DNA of 29,282 nt, from contig CABUSV010000023.1 in assembly GCA_902494345.1 (NCBI GenBank), positions 1-29,282 of the forward strand, written 5' to 3'. Source of the stretch: an uncultured Collinsella sp. Its GTDB lineage: Bacteria; Actinomycetota; Coriobacteriia; Coriobacteriales; Coriobacteriaceae. The translations under genes were made by a program, and so were the position numbers. Below, one piece after another: positions 7,769-16,345 of the stretch. Each line of letters opens with the position of its first letter. Position 1 is the first letter of the stretch. The notes under the pieces are model-generated. The model had not been told where the DNA came from. It did not search any database and saw only the letters and a list, made by a program, of their open reading frames with translations.

Positions 7769-7801
7769 TATAGAACACATGTACGTATAGAACAAGTGTT
7801 T
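7769..7801. promoter_or_regulatory. Paired TATAGAACA motifs, LexA-like
   Basis: TATAGAACA occurs at 7769-7777 and 7786-7794, 17 bp apart. Each begins a near match to the GAAC-N4-GTTC pattern of Gram-positive LexA boxes (GAACACATGTAC and GAACAAGTGTTT, one mismatch each). The second copy also shares ATAGAACAAGT with the GntR-like site at 3026-3036. The binding protein is unknown. Confidence 0.35.
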
Positions 7802-7802
7802 G

Positions 7803-7839
7803 AACCGCCACAAAGGTACCTGTCCCCTTTGTGGCGGTT
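7803..7839. terminator. Rho-independent terminator-like hairpin
   Basis: A perfect 14-bp stem (7803-7816 with 7826-7839; AACCGCCACAAAGG) with a 9-nt loop lies 14 bases past the end of the M16C peptidase gene. The T run is better on the plus strand, but position makes the peptidase gene its likely user. The loop side contains the intergenic motif CTGTCCCC also seen, inverted, at 7013-7026. Confidence 0.6.
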
Positions 7840-7852
7840 TTGCTTGCTGTGG

Positions 7853-10800
7853 TTATGCCAGCAGGTCGACTACGTTGAAGCCGGCGTTGCTCTTGGCGAT
7901 GACGTCGCGGCCGCCAAAGACACAGGTGGGCGATTCAGCTGCGATGCGCGTCACGTCGGCGCCGAGCGAGCGCAGCTCACCGGGCGTGGCGGCGAGCATC
8001 TGGGTGCGGCGCTCCTCGCGTGCGTGCGGATCGAGCCCAGCCAGGTAGGTCGTGTTGCGGCGCTTGGTGAGCGCGTACGGCTTCACCGGCGCGTCCATGC
8101 CGCTCACGCAGCTCACGATAAAGCCCTCGAAGGCGGCCTCGTCGGGCTCAAAGCTGCAGAGCCACTCGCCTGCGCGTGCCACGCGCTCAATCGAGGGGTC
8201 GATTGCCGGGTCGCGGTAGGTGTAGAACGCCGTCTGGCGCTCGCCAGCCGCGCGGAATCCGCAGCCGTACGCACCGCCCTTAACGCGGATCTCGTTCCAC
8301 AGGTAGTCGTAGGAGAGCGCGTTGGCAGCAACCGCCCAGGCGCCCGTCACGTCGATGCCCAGGCGACGCGGGTCGCACGCGCTTGCCGCAAAGCAGATGT
8401 CGCTGGGGATGACAAAAGCCTCGTGGCGGTCGCACGGCGTCGGCACCACGAGCGCGTCGTGGCCTGCATCGCCGCCGTCGCCAGCGCCCAGCCCCAGGTC
8501 GCCCGCGGCGGCCCAGTACACGTCAAAGTCCTCGTCGCTGCCGGTAAAGCTCGCCATGCAGCCATCGGCCACAAAGATGCGGTCTGCCAGCTCGGCAAGC
8601 TTGGCACGCAGACCGTCCAGGCGCTCGTCAAAGTGGTCGAGCAGATCGCGCAGGAACAGATAGAAATCAACGCCCGAAAGCTGTTCGCGCACCACGGCCG
8701 AAGGCGTGCTGTAGCTCATCGCGCGACCGAGCGCCGCCGAGTGACCGTTGTTGATAAAGCCCTGCTCAAGCCCAATGCGAATCTGCGTGAGCACGTCGCG
8801 CACGCGGTCGGCGTCGGCATTGAGCAAAAGCGTGCTCGACCACACCTCGCGCGGCAGGCTCGCCAGCGCATCGATCTTCTCGGACAGGGCGCCGGCGCTC
8901 ACCAGCAGGTAGGGGCGCACGCCGTCCACGTCGGGCTGGGTCATGACCTCGGTCGTAAAGCTCAAAAAGCCCAGCTTGCCGGCGAGCAAGTTGTCGAGCT
9001 CCTCGGCCGAGTGCTCGCTCGTGGGCAGCTGCTTAAGCAGGCGGCAGAGCAGTGTCACATAGGGCAGGTCCTCAAACGCGACGCAGCTCAGGTCGAAATA
9101 CTGCATGGCGTAGGCCAGACGGTTGGTGGGGATGCCGTGGCGCAGACAGGGGATGGGTGCGGTCGTGTCCACGATCAGCGGCGGCTCGGGGCGCGCCTCG
9201 CCAATGTCGGACACGCGCAGGCGCGGCAGCGTGGCCTTGGCCTCGGGCGTGTCTTCCGCCTCCTGCGCGGCACGCAGCGCGGCCGTGCGCTCGACCACGT
9301 CGGCCAGCTCGGTATCGGTCATGGCATCGCGCTTGGCTGCCAGCTCGGCGGCCTCGGCACCCTCCGAACCCTCGGCGGCGTCCACCGGCACCAGCTCGAC
9401 CAGTGCCATGTGATCGTTCTGCAGCACCAGCTCGCGCAGCAGGTCCTCAAAATAGCTGCCGTCCAGCTCGCCACGCAGCTCCTCGTACACCGGGCCGTAC
9501 TTGAGCGCCAGCGTCGCGGCGTCGTCATCGTAGAGCCAGGTGCTCAGCGCGTCGCACGCAATGGCCACGCCGTCGGCGATACCGTAGTCGCGCTGGCGCA
9601 GGTCGTATTCGTTGCTGCTGATGATGGCTTCCAGGCGCTCGCGCGGAACGCCATGCTCGCATAGGTCGCGGCAGGCGTCCTGGAACACGCGGCGCAGCTC
9701 GCGCGCCACGCCGGGCTGTGCGTTTTGCAGCATGATGAGCTCGTAGGGCTGCAGGCTCTCGGCCGCGGTGTAGCTCACCACGTTGCCGCCCAGGCCTGCG
9801 GCCAGAATGGCCTTCTTAACCGGCGCTTCGTTGGAGCCCAGCAGTGCCTCAAACAGAATGTCCGCCGCGATCGTGCGCTTGCGGTCGAGCGCGCTGCCCA
9901 GCACCAGACCCAAGCCCACCAGGGCGTTTTCGGGCGTGGTGGCCATCTCGACGCGCTTGTACTCGCAGGTCACGGGCGCCTGCACGTCCAGCGGATTGGG
10001 CGCCAGCGTGGATGGGTCCTCGCCGGCGGCGACGGCAGCGTCCATGCGGCGGCTCGCAGCACTCGGCTGCGACAGATAGCGCTCGTCCAAAAACGCCAGC
10101 GCGCGGTCCACGTCCAGGTCGCCGTAGAGTGTGATGTAGGAGTTGGAAGGATTGTAGTGGCGCGCGTGCGTGTCCAGGAACTGCTCGTAGGTGAGCGCGG
10201 GGATTGCGCGCGGGTCGCCGCCGCTTTCGTGCGCATAGGCGGTGTCGGGATAGAGCGCGGCGTTGACGGCGTCGTCCAGCACGCTCATGGGGTCGGACAG
10301 CGCGCCCTTCATCTCGTTGAACACCACGCCGTTATAGCGCAGCGTGCCCTCGCGCAGGCTCGCGCCGCCGCCCTCGCCCTCGGCGCCCTCCGGCAGGTCC
10401 AGCTCGTAGTGCCAGCCCTCCTGCTCAAAAATGGTGGGTTTGGTATAGATGGCCGGGTTGAACACCGCGTCCAGGTACACGTCCATCAGGTTGTACAAAT
10501 CCTGCTCGTTGGTGGTGGCAACGGGGTAGATGGTCTTGTCGGGGTAGGTCATGGCGTTGAGGAACGTCTGCATGGAGCTCTTGATCAGGTCGACAAACGG
10601 CTCCTTGACGGGAAACTTGGCCGATCCGCACAGCACCGAGTGCTCAAGAATATGGAACACGCCGGTGGAATCGGCCGGCGGCGTCTTAAAGCCAATGGCA
10701 AAGGCCTTGTTTTCGTCGTCGCACGCCAGGTACAGCAGGCGAGCACCCGAGGCAGTGTGGCGCAGCACGTAAGCGTCCGAGTCGAGCTCGGGCACGGTCT

Positions 10801-10891
10801 CGCGGCGCTCGACGGCAAAGCCGTGGCAGGTGGTGCCGGGCACCAGCAGCGCGGCGGCAGCGGCGCGCGGGTCGGTTGAGGTGGTGGGCAT
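7853..10891 (-). CDS. M16C-family zinc metallopeptidase (PreP-like)
   Basis: A 1012-residue peptidase of the M16C group (presequence protease type), which degrades peptides inside a closed two-half chamber. The inverted zinc motif HILEH is at residues 80-84 (His80, Glu83, His84), and the third zinc ligand is probably Glu193 in VVFNEMKG, a block shared with PreP. Four repeated M16 folds in one chain explain the length, which is normal for the group. No signal peptide is seen, so it is probably cytoplasmic. The frame is open 258 bases further upstream through the repeat region; the ATG at 10891 is chosen because it has AAAGGAG 7 bp before it and the conserved protein starts there. A -10 box lies at 10944-10949. 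Confidence 0.92.
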   Translation of the reverse strand: MPTTSTDPRAAAAALLVPGTTCHGFAVERRETVPELDSDAYVLRHTASGARLLYLACDDENKAFAIGFKTPPADSTGVFHILEHSVLCGSAKFPVKEPFVDLIKSSMQTFLNAMTYPDKTIYPVATTNEQDLYNLMDVYLDAVFNPAIYTKPTIFEQEGWHYELDLPEGAEGEGGGASLREGTLRYNGVVFNEMKGALSDPMSVLDDAVNAALYPDTAYAHESGGDPRAIPALTYEQFLDTHARHYNPSNSYITLYGDLDVDRALAFLDERYLSQPSAASRRMDAAVAAGEDPSTLAPNPLDVQAPVTCEYKRVEMATTPENALVGLGLVLGSALDRKRTIAADILFEALLGSNEAPVKKAILAAGLGGNVVSYTAAESLQPYELIMLQNAQPGVARELRRVFQDACRDLCEHGVPRERLEAIISSNEYDLRQRDYGIADGVAIACDALSTWLYDDDAATLALKYGPVYEELRGELDGSYFEDLLRELVLQNDHMALVELVPVDAAEGSEGAEAAELAAKRDAMTDTELADVVERTAALRAAQEAEDTPEAKATLPRLRVSDIGEARPEPPLIVDTTAPIPCLRHGIPTNRLAYAMQYFDLSCVAFEDLPYVTLLCRLLKQLPTSEHSAEELDNLLAGKLGFLSFTTEVMTQPDVDGVRPYLLVSAGALSEKIDALASLPREVWSSTLLLNADADRVRDVLTQIRIGLEQGFINNGHSAALGRAMSYSTPSAVVREQLSGVDFYLFLRDLLDHFDERLDGLRAKLAELADRIFVADGCMASFTGSDEDFDVYWAAAGDLGLGAGDGGDAGHDALVVPTPCDRHEAFVIPSDICFAASACDPRRLGIDVTGAWAVAANALSYDYLWNEIRVKGGAYGCGFRAAGERQTAFYTYRDPAIDPSIERVARAGEWLCSFEPDEAAFEGFIVSCVSGMDAPVKPYALTKRRNTTYLAGLDPHAREERRTQMLAATPGELRSLGADVTRIAAESPTCVFGGRDVIAKSNAGFNVVDLLA

Positions 10892-10943
10892 ATGCAGTCT
10901 CCTTTGACGCCCCAGCGGGGGCGAATCGAGTCGAATCCTCGAG

Positions 10944-10949
10944 AGTATA
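10944..10949 (-). promoter_or_regulatory. Probable -10 box for the M16C peptidase gene
   Basis: TATACT on the minus strand lies 52 bases before the ATG. No convincing -35 box is seen at 17 bp. Confidence 0.35.
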
Positions 10950-11026
10950 CCCATATGGGGCCGCGACCCTGCGGCGAACTGGAGACGATGCCAGCGGATT
11001 GGGCGAAGGGCTCGCGTGCCCGCCGC

Positions 11027-11203
11027 ACGAGCGTGGAAAATTGGACACTCGCCAAACGAGAGTGGATATTCGGACGGACGAGCGAGGATTTCCGGATACC
11101 TATCGAACGAGAGTGGATATTTGGACGGAATTTGCCGCAAAAGCCCCAAAAACCGTCCAAATATCCACTCTCGATATCCGACCGTCCGAAAATCCTCGCT
11201 CGT
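11027..11203. repeat. Cluster of six related ~22-bp units, four direct and two inverted
   Basis: Units of the form ACGAGAGTGGATATTTGGAC start at 11027, 11056, 11078 and 11107. Inverted copies end the cluster at 11153-11173 and 11182-11203. Unit four and the first inverted unit are perfect complements over 21 bp across a 24-nt gap and can form a hairpin; unit three can pair with the last unit around it. A seventh, related copy is at 149-167, 10.9 kb away. The spacing is irregular and the units change strand, so this is not a CRISPR array. Confidence 0.8.
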
Positions 11204-11213
11204 CCATCACTCG

Positions 11214-11460
11214 CGTATCTCTCGTCCCTCATTCGTCTCTAATATGAGAGATGACAGGAAGATGAGAGAAAAATATGAGAGATAACTGAGCAGCAAAGAG
11301 ACAGGCAATCATGGTATTGTCTCAATACCAATTGTTCTACCAGCAAAAATATGTATAAATGAAGCAAATGGTAGACATTCCATCTCTATCTATCCCTTAT
11401 CTCTAAGCCGAGAGATAAGGGATAGATGAGAGATAATTACGAGAGATAACTGAGAGACGA
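11214..11460. repeat. Array of GAGAGATAA motifs with a 17-bp perfect hairpin
   Basis: This AT-rich spacer has GAGAGATAA-like motifs at 11245, 11263, 11276, 11409, 11427, 11440 and 11451 and an inverted one at 11214. Exact GAGAGATAACTGAG copies occur at 11277-11290 and 11441-11454. In between, 11388-11404 and 11411-11427 are perfect 17-bp complements with a 6-nt loop, and 11312-11319 pairs with 11323-11330 around a 3-nt loop. It lies just upstream of the truncated ATP-binding regulator. Confidence 0.75.
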
Positions 11461-11499
11461 GGGAAATCTATCCGCGGCATTCTCCGCAGGATCGAGCGA

Positions 11500-12669
11500 G
11501 TGGAGCTTCAGGGCGTCATCGTTCTCGTCATTACGATTGAGGAGCTCGATCCGTCGAGCAAGCCCTGCTATGTCATAGAGCGGGGCGCCCAGGGCGGCAG
11601 CTACAAGCGCATCGATGACAAAGATGTGCCGCTTTCATCGACCGAGGTGCTCGCATTGGCGTCATACGGTCGAGCGACTCCGAGCGATCGCGACGCGGTG
11701 GCGGACGCGGACGCGGACGATCTCGACGAGACGCTGGTCGACCGTACGATAGATCGGGCTTTCTCGTTGACGCCCCGGGCGATGCGCGGCGCGCCGGACA
11801 AACAAACGAAGCTGGAGCGCCTAAATTTCCTTGATTCCCAGGGCAATGTCACCAAGGCTGGACTCCTAGTTGCGGGCACCTACCCTCAGCAGTTTTATCC
11901 CAAGCTCTTTATCGACATGGCTGTCTATGCGGGGACCCGGAAAGGCACGGCGGGGTCGCTGAGGTTCATGGACCGCACAATCTGTGAGGGAACGTTGGGC
12001 GAGATGATCTCGGATGCTGTCGCGGCCGTCGCCAAGAATTTGCGGCGAACCTCGACCGTCCAAGGCGTCTCGCGTGTCGACTCGCTGGAGATTCCCGAGG
12101 AGGTTCTGCGCGAGGCAATCACCAACGCCGTAATCCATCGAGAATACGGGGATCGGTTCTGTGGACAATCGATTGCCGTCGACGTCTTTGACGATCGTGT
12201 CGAGGTGACGAATCCTGGCGGCCTTTACGGGGGAAAGACTCGCGAGAACTTGTTTGACGGCAGCTCCCGATGCCGTAACGCGACGCTCGTGAAACTCATG
12301 TCGATTGTCCCGCTGCCGGATGGCGCAGGTTCGCCGGCTGAGGGCAATGGCTCGGGCATCCCGATGATGATCGATGCCATGCGCGCGCATGGTCTGGCCG
12401 AGCCCCTGTTCTGCCCGGGGTTCGATCGGTTCAAGATCGTACTTTACCGTTCAAAAATCGAGCCGGTCGATCATGGCGGGGGCTTAATTGTGACGGCACT
12501 CAAACACTACGGCGAGCTGGGGACGCGTGAGCTGGCAGAACGCACGGGGCTTACAATTTCCCAGGTTAGGTCGCGCGTCAACGCGCTCATTGCTCAAGGC
12601 GAGCTTGAGCCCACGGCGCCGGCGACGAGCCGCAACCGCAAGTATCGACTGTCAGAGCGCGTGGAATAA
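11500..12669 (+). pseudogene. AlbA/ATPase/winged-helix regulator, N-terminally truncated
   Basis: A 389-residue frame matching the C-terminal three quarters of a common actinobacterial family with the order AlbA_2 (Schlafen-type) DNA-binding domain, GHKL-type ATPase domain (HATPase_c_4) and winged helix. The frame enters late (residues 10-36, ELDPSSKPCYVIERGAQGGS region), then shows GLLVAGTYPQQFYP, the ATPase blocks EIPEEVLREAITNAVIHREY and EVTNPGGLYGG, and EGNGSGIPMM. The C-terminal helix-turn-helix is TRELAERTGLTISQVRSRVNAL. The AlbA_2 domain (about the first 120 residues) is absent: 22 codons upstream of the GTG the frame meets a stop inside the repeat array. Either a GTG-started remnant is still made, or the gene is dead; I favour a remnant. 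Confidence 0.65.
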
Positions 12670-12769
12670 ATGCGTTAGTGGACGAGGCGACCCAATAATC
12701 GACCCTCAATTGGCGCCCACTAAGGTAAAGCGGTTGTTGCTCAGTCGACGGTGATGCTGAAGACTCGGC

Positions 12770-13261
12770 TTACGCCGGCATGGCCCCGAATCCGTTCATC
12801 AAGAACAGCCTAAGAACCAGCTTGATGACATACCCCGGTTTGACTTCTGCCGCGTCAAGGACGTGGCGCTTGGCGAGTTCACTGCAGTATGCATAGATGT
12901 CGCGGATAAGGTCCGCGCCTGAGAGCGTAAACATGTAGCCTGCGTCCGAAAGCGCATTGGGCGCGGCGGACAACTTGGCCATGTGGCAGAACGTTTGCAG
13001 GTCGGGCGCCATAACATTCTGGTAGTCGAGGTGGCCGCCGGCATCCTGTTCGGCAAGCTCCAATTGGCGCACAAAATCCAGTGCCGCCGCTAACACAAAG
13101 CTCGGCGTAGGCGCATTGACGTCCTGAGTGGTCGCCACAAGCCTGCCCGCCGCCTGCGTGACAAGCCAAGCGACCTCGCGCTGGCAGCGCACGGCCTTGC
13201 GCGTAACCGGCTTGATGGACGAAGAAGAAACGCTCCCCTTAGGCGGATTCGAAGCAGCCAT
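12770..13261 (-). CDS. Hypothetical protein, 163 aa
   Basis: I do not recognise this protein. It has a short Ser/Lys-rich N-terminus (to about residue 25), then a mostly helical body with no signal peptide or clear membrane segment, and only two Cys. The ATG follows GGGAGGG at about 4 bp. It reads towards the tail of the ATP-binding regulator (convergent) and ends 101 bp from it, and points away from the methyltransferase gene end at 13388. Its frame is intact and codon use is ordinary for the flank, so it is probably a real gene. No role in the neighbouring restriction system can be claimed. Confidence 0.65.
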   Translation of the reverse strand: MAASNPPKGSVSSSSIKPVTRKAVRCQREVAWLVTQAAGRLVATTQDVNAPTPSFVLAAALDFVRQLELAEQDAGGHLDYQNVMAPDLQTFCHMAKLSAAPNALSDAGYMFTLSGADLIRDIYAYCSELAKRHVLDAAEVKPGYVIKLVLRLFLMNGFGAMPA

Positions 13262-13387
13262 AAGACCCTCCCATGAACAATCCGGCCCAACAAGCCCGGA
13301 TGAAACACGTGCTACATCAGTATACAGGGGAGTGGGATGGAAAAAACGGAGTCGACAGCGTGTGCTGCCGGCTCCGGATTGCTTGCC

Positions 13388-14650
13388 TTAGAGGCCGTAC
13401 ACTTCGACCATAGCTTCGCCAATGCGATGGGGCACGCCGGTGACGAGTGCGTTGCCCATGCAGAAGGCTCGATGGCCGTCAGTCATGCCCGTATCGGTCC
13501 AGCCTTTCGGGAATCCCTGAAGCTGATCGAGCTCGTCGGGAACAAGACGGCGGAAACGGCCATCGGGACATTCGATGACGTGCTTGAAGCGGCTCGCTCC
13601 CGTGCCGCCTTCTCCTGTGAGGATGGTGCGGCTCGGCTTGTCGGTGGCATCTGGGAAGCTCATGGCTCCCTCGGAATACGTGTACGTAAAGCCTGTCTTT
13701 TTGTTAGTGCGCTCTTCGCGCTTGCTGCCCTTAAGGTAGCGCCAGTCGGGAAGCTTTTCGTCGGAGATGTAGAACTGCTCCGGGACATCAGCCTCGTCGA
13801 CAAGCACGTCGCCAAGCACGTGGCGCTCACCGTGATAGTCCTCGGCAAAGTCGCAGGTCAGAACATGACAGCCCTGCATGACGCCAGCATTCTTGAATTG
13901 AGAGGTCTTTTGGCCGACGCCAAAACGAGTTGAGTTCTCGTAGGGGTCGGGTAAAACGTCGAGCTCGGACATCTCGTCGGGATAGATGGCGGGGAAGGCT
14001 TTAGCCATGACGCCGTTGTGCATGCGATCAACGAGATCAACCTTGCCAGCGTCCTTTTCGCAGAAGATATAAACACGCTTGCGACGCTGGGGGAAACCGT
14101 ATTCGGCAGAGTTGACCACGCGCCATTCGACCGTGTAGTTGAGGTCGGCAAGACAGCTTAGGATGATGGCGAAGTCGCGACCGCGTTGAGACGCGGGCGA
14201 CTTGAGCAGGCGGTCAACGTTCTCAAAGAGACCGAAGCGAGGTTTTTTCATCTCGAGGAAGTGATAGATGTCCCACCAAAGGACACCCTTCTTGCCCTCG
14301 ATGCCGTGCGCCTGATTGAGCGGGCGTGCAACAGAGTAGTCCTGGCAAGGGAAGCCGCCGACGACCATTTGCACGTCGGGGATTTTAATTTCGCCGGCTT
14401 CAGCCTGATCCAAGACCTTATTGATATCTTCGTTGACAACGGAATCTTCGCCAAAGTGGTCCATATAGCAACGTGCCGCGAACTGACGAGTTTTGGTTCC
14501 GGGCGGTTCCCACTGGTTTGCCCAAATGGTATGGAATGGGCCAGCGGGCTTCATGTAAAACTCGGGATGACGCGGGTCGGCATAGCCTTCAAGACCCAGA
14601 CGAAATCCGCCTACGCCCGCAAAAAGCTCGGCAATGTTAATCTCAGACAC
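13388..14650 (-). CDS. DNA (cytosine-5) methyltransferase, probable GATC specificity
   Basis: A 420-residue type II m5C methyltransferase. Conserved motifs are in order: I (FAGVGGFRLG, 10-19, SAM binding), IV (GGFPCQDYS, 98-106, nucleophile Cys102), VI (ENVDRLL, 143-149), VIII (QRRKRVYIF, 188-196), the target-recognition region (about 210-355), IX (RRLVPDELDQLQGFPKGW) and X (GNALVTGVPHRIGEAM). The start is a GTG at 14650 with GGAG 4 bp before it; the open frame further upstream has no ATG close by and would overlap the endonuclease gene. It is divergent from a Sau3AI-family endonuclease, which suggests protection of GATC by C5-methylation, as in Sau3AI itself. Specificity is inferred from the partner. 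Confidence 0.9.
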   Translation of the reverse strand: MSEINIAELFAGVGGFRLGLEGYADPRHPEFYMKPAGPFHTIWANQWEPPGTKTRQFAARCYMDHFGEDSVVNEDINKVLDQAEAGEIKIPDVQMVVGGFPCQDYSVARPLNQAHGIEGKKGVLWWDIYHFLEMKKPRFGLFENVDRLLKSPASQRGRDFAIILSCLADLNYTVEWRVVNSAEYGFPQRRKRVYIFCEKDAGKVDLVDRMHNGVMAKAFPAIYPDEMSELDVLPDPYENSTRFGVGQKTSQFKNAGVMQGCHVLTCDFAEDYHGERHVLGDVLVDEADVPEQFYISDEKLPDWRYLKGSKREERTNKKTGFTYTYSEGAMSFPDATDKPSRTILTGEGGTGASRFKHVIECPDGRFRRLVPDELDQLQGFPKGWTDTGMTDGHRAFCMGNALVTGVPHRIGEAMVEVYGL

Positions 14651-14791
14651 GTTTCTCCAATCGCTGCTGTGTCCGTTTATGGTGCTCACAACAATAGCCG
14701 ATCGAGCGGACAAGATCAAGACCTCAATTTCATAGAGGAATATGCTGCCCTGAACTACCATGAGGTTAACTGCGACGTTCGGAGGTACCCT
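14651..14791. promoter_or_regulatory. Divergent promoter region of the restriction-modification system
   Basis: This 141-bp spacer must carry the start signals of both genes. The endonuclease start is preceded by GGAGGT (14781-14786). I cannot place -10/-35 boxes with confidence and see no C-protein box or controller gene. Confidence 0.4.
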
Positions 14792-16297
14792 ATGTCCAAG
14801 AAGCACCTCGATTTCAAGCGCATGCTTGACGATACTGATTTTTCTGACCCCTCTAGCATCGAGCGGTATGCTGCCAATCTCGACGGGATGACGTTTCGCG
14901 ATATTCTCGAGCTTGGTATTGCGCCGGAGGGGGAGAGCGCGCCTAAGGACTTTGGATCCAAGAAGTACAAGGGCGGTATGGGAACCCTGATTGAGGAGCG
15001 TTACTTTGGCTACAAGGCCAACAGCGATGATCGGCCGGACTTTCCCGAGGCGGGCGTCGAGCTTAAGGCAACGTGTTTTGACGTACTTAAAGACGGTCGA
15101 AAATCTGCCGGCGAACGTCTTGTCTTGACGATGATTCCCTACGACCGTCCCGTTTCGCTCGACTACGACAGCTCGCATCTCAAGACCAAGCTCAGCAATA
15201 TCCTGCTGATTTACTACGGCCGTGACCGCTCTATCGACAAATACGACCAGCGCATTGAGCGTGCAGTCATGGTTCGTTTGCCCGAAGAGGATATGAAGAT
15301 CATCCGCGCTGACTACGAGAAGATTATTTCGTACATTCAGGATGGTCGCGCGGACGAGCTATCGGAGGGCATGACCACCTACTTGGGCGCCTGCACAAAG
15401 GGCGCAACCGAAGCGACAATGTGGGTCGACCAGTATTACGAGTACTTCAATACCGATACGGGCGAGATCGAACGCCGTCGCGCGAAGCGTCGCGCCTTCT
15501 CACTCAAGCGCTCGTACATGGACTATGTGCTTCACGCCTATGTTCTCGGTGCCCCGCGTATCGGCGAGAGCATCGTTCAAGGCGACGACGAGTCCATTGA
15601 TTTCGAAAGCTACGTTACTGCGCTTATCGAGCGCCACTATGGCGAGACCGATCGCCAGATTGCGGAGCAGTACGGCTTGGAATACACAGGAAACAAGGCG
15701 CAATGGACAACGCTCGTTTATCGCATGCTCGGCATTAAAAGCAATGCTGCCGAGGAGTTCGTTAAGGCCGGGATTAACGTCCGTGCTTGTCGCGTTAATA
15801 AGAGGGGACACATCGAGCAGGCAATGTCGTTCCCTCCGTTTGAGTTCAAGCAGCTAATCAATGAGGATTGGGAAACGTCTTCCTTCCGTGCGCGCCTTGA
15901 GACCAACCGTTTCTTCTTCGTCGTGTTCCGTGAGGACCACGAGGGGGAGTGGCGTCTTGACCGCTGCCTATTCTGGGCAATGCCGGCAAACGAAATCGAG
16001 GGTCCCGCAAAGGCTTGCTGGGATGAGACGCGAAAGGTCATTCGCGAGGGCGTTGAGCTCAATCCGTATCGGGATGCAAGCGGAAAGCTCAAGGTGACCA
16101 ACAATCTGCCCGGTATGGCGGACAACCCAATTGTTCACGTTCGCCCACATACGTCAAAAGCGGCTTACAAGTTTGCCGATGGAACAGAGGTCGGTGACAT
16201 CGCAAGGAATGCTTGCGAACTGCCCGATGGGCGCTGGATGACGAAGCAATCGTTCTGGTTCAACAAGGGCTACCTGGAGCACATTCTGGGGCTGTAG
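14792..16297 (+). CDS. Sau3AI-family type II restriction endonuclease (MutH fold)
   Basis: A 501-residue endonuclease, close to the 489 of Sau3AI. The N-terminal half has the MutH catalytic set with exact family spacing: Glu69 in GTLIEE, Asp83 in RPDFPEAG, then Glu90 and Lys92 in GVELKAT; intervals of 14, 7 and 2 equal those of E. coli MutH (E56, D70, E77, K79). The C-terminal half resembles a second, degenerate MutH-like domain (ELKPF-type block at FPPFEFKQLINEDWETSSFRARLE), used for allosteric DNA binding in Sau3AI. All characterised members cut GATC. The ATG is set by GGAGGT at 5 bp; the frame is open upstream only as the antisense of the methyltransferase gene. Confidence 0.92.
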   Translation: MSKKHLDFKRMLDDTDFSDPSSIERYAANLDGMTFRDILELGIAPEGESAPKDFGSKKYKGGMGTLIEERYFGYKANSDDRPDFPEAGVELKATCFDVLKDGRKSAGERLVLTMIPYDRPVSLDYDSSHLKTKLSNILLIYYGRDRSIDKYDQRIERAVMVRLPEEDMKIIRADYEKIISYIQDGRADELSEGMTTYLGACTKGATEATMWVDQYYEYFNTDTGEIERRRAKRRAFSLKRSYMDYVLHAYVLGAPRIGESIVQGDDESIDFESYVTALIERHYGETDRQIAEQYGLEYTGNKAQWTTLVYRMLGIKSNAAEEFVKAGINVRACRVNKRGHIEQAMSFPPFEFKQLINEDWETSSFRARLETNRFFFVVFREDHEGEWRLDRCLFWAMPANEIEGPAKACWDETRKVIREGVELNPYRDASGKLKVTNNLPGMADNPIVHVRPHTSKAAYKFADGTEVGDIARNACELPDGRWMTKQSFWFNKGYLEHILGL

Positions 16298-16345
16298 CGT
16301 TTTGGGATTGTTTAACGATCGAGCTCCTGCTCCTCGATGCCATCT

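Noticed and set aside
7796..9664. Plus-strand 622-codon frame, and a 384-codon one at 9725-10879
   Set aside because: Both are opposite the M16C peptidase gene and read as low-complexity Ala/Val/Gln/His; no start site or motif.
11027..11460. CRISPR array
   Set aside because: Repeats are of uneven spacing, change strand and vary in sequence, there are no unique spacers of constant length, and no cas genes are present.
14186..14791. N-terminal extension of the restriction endonuclease
   Set aside because: That stretch is the antisense of the methyltransferase gene; GGAGGT before the ATG at 14792 and the family length fix the start.
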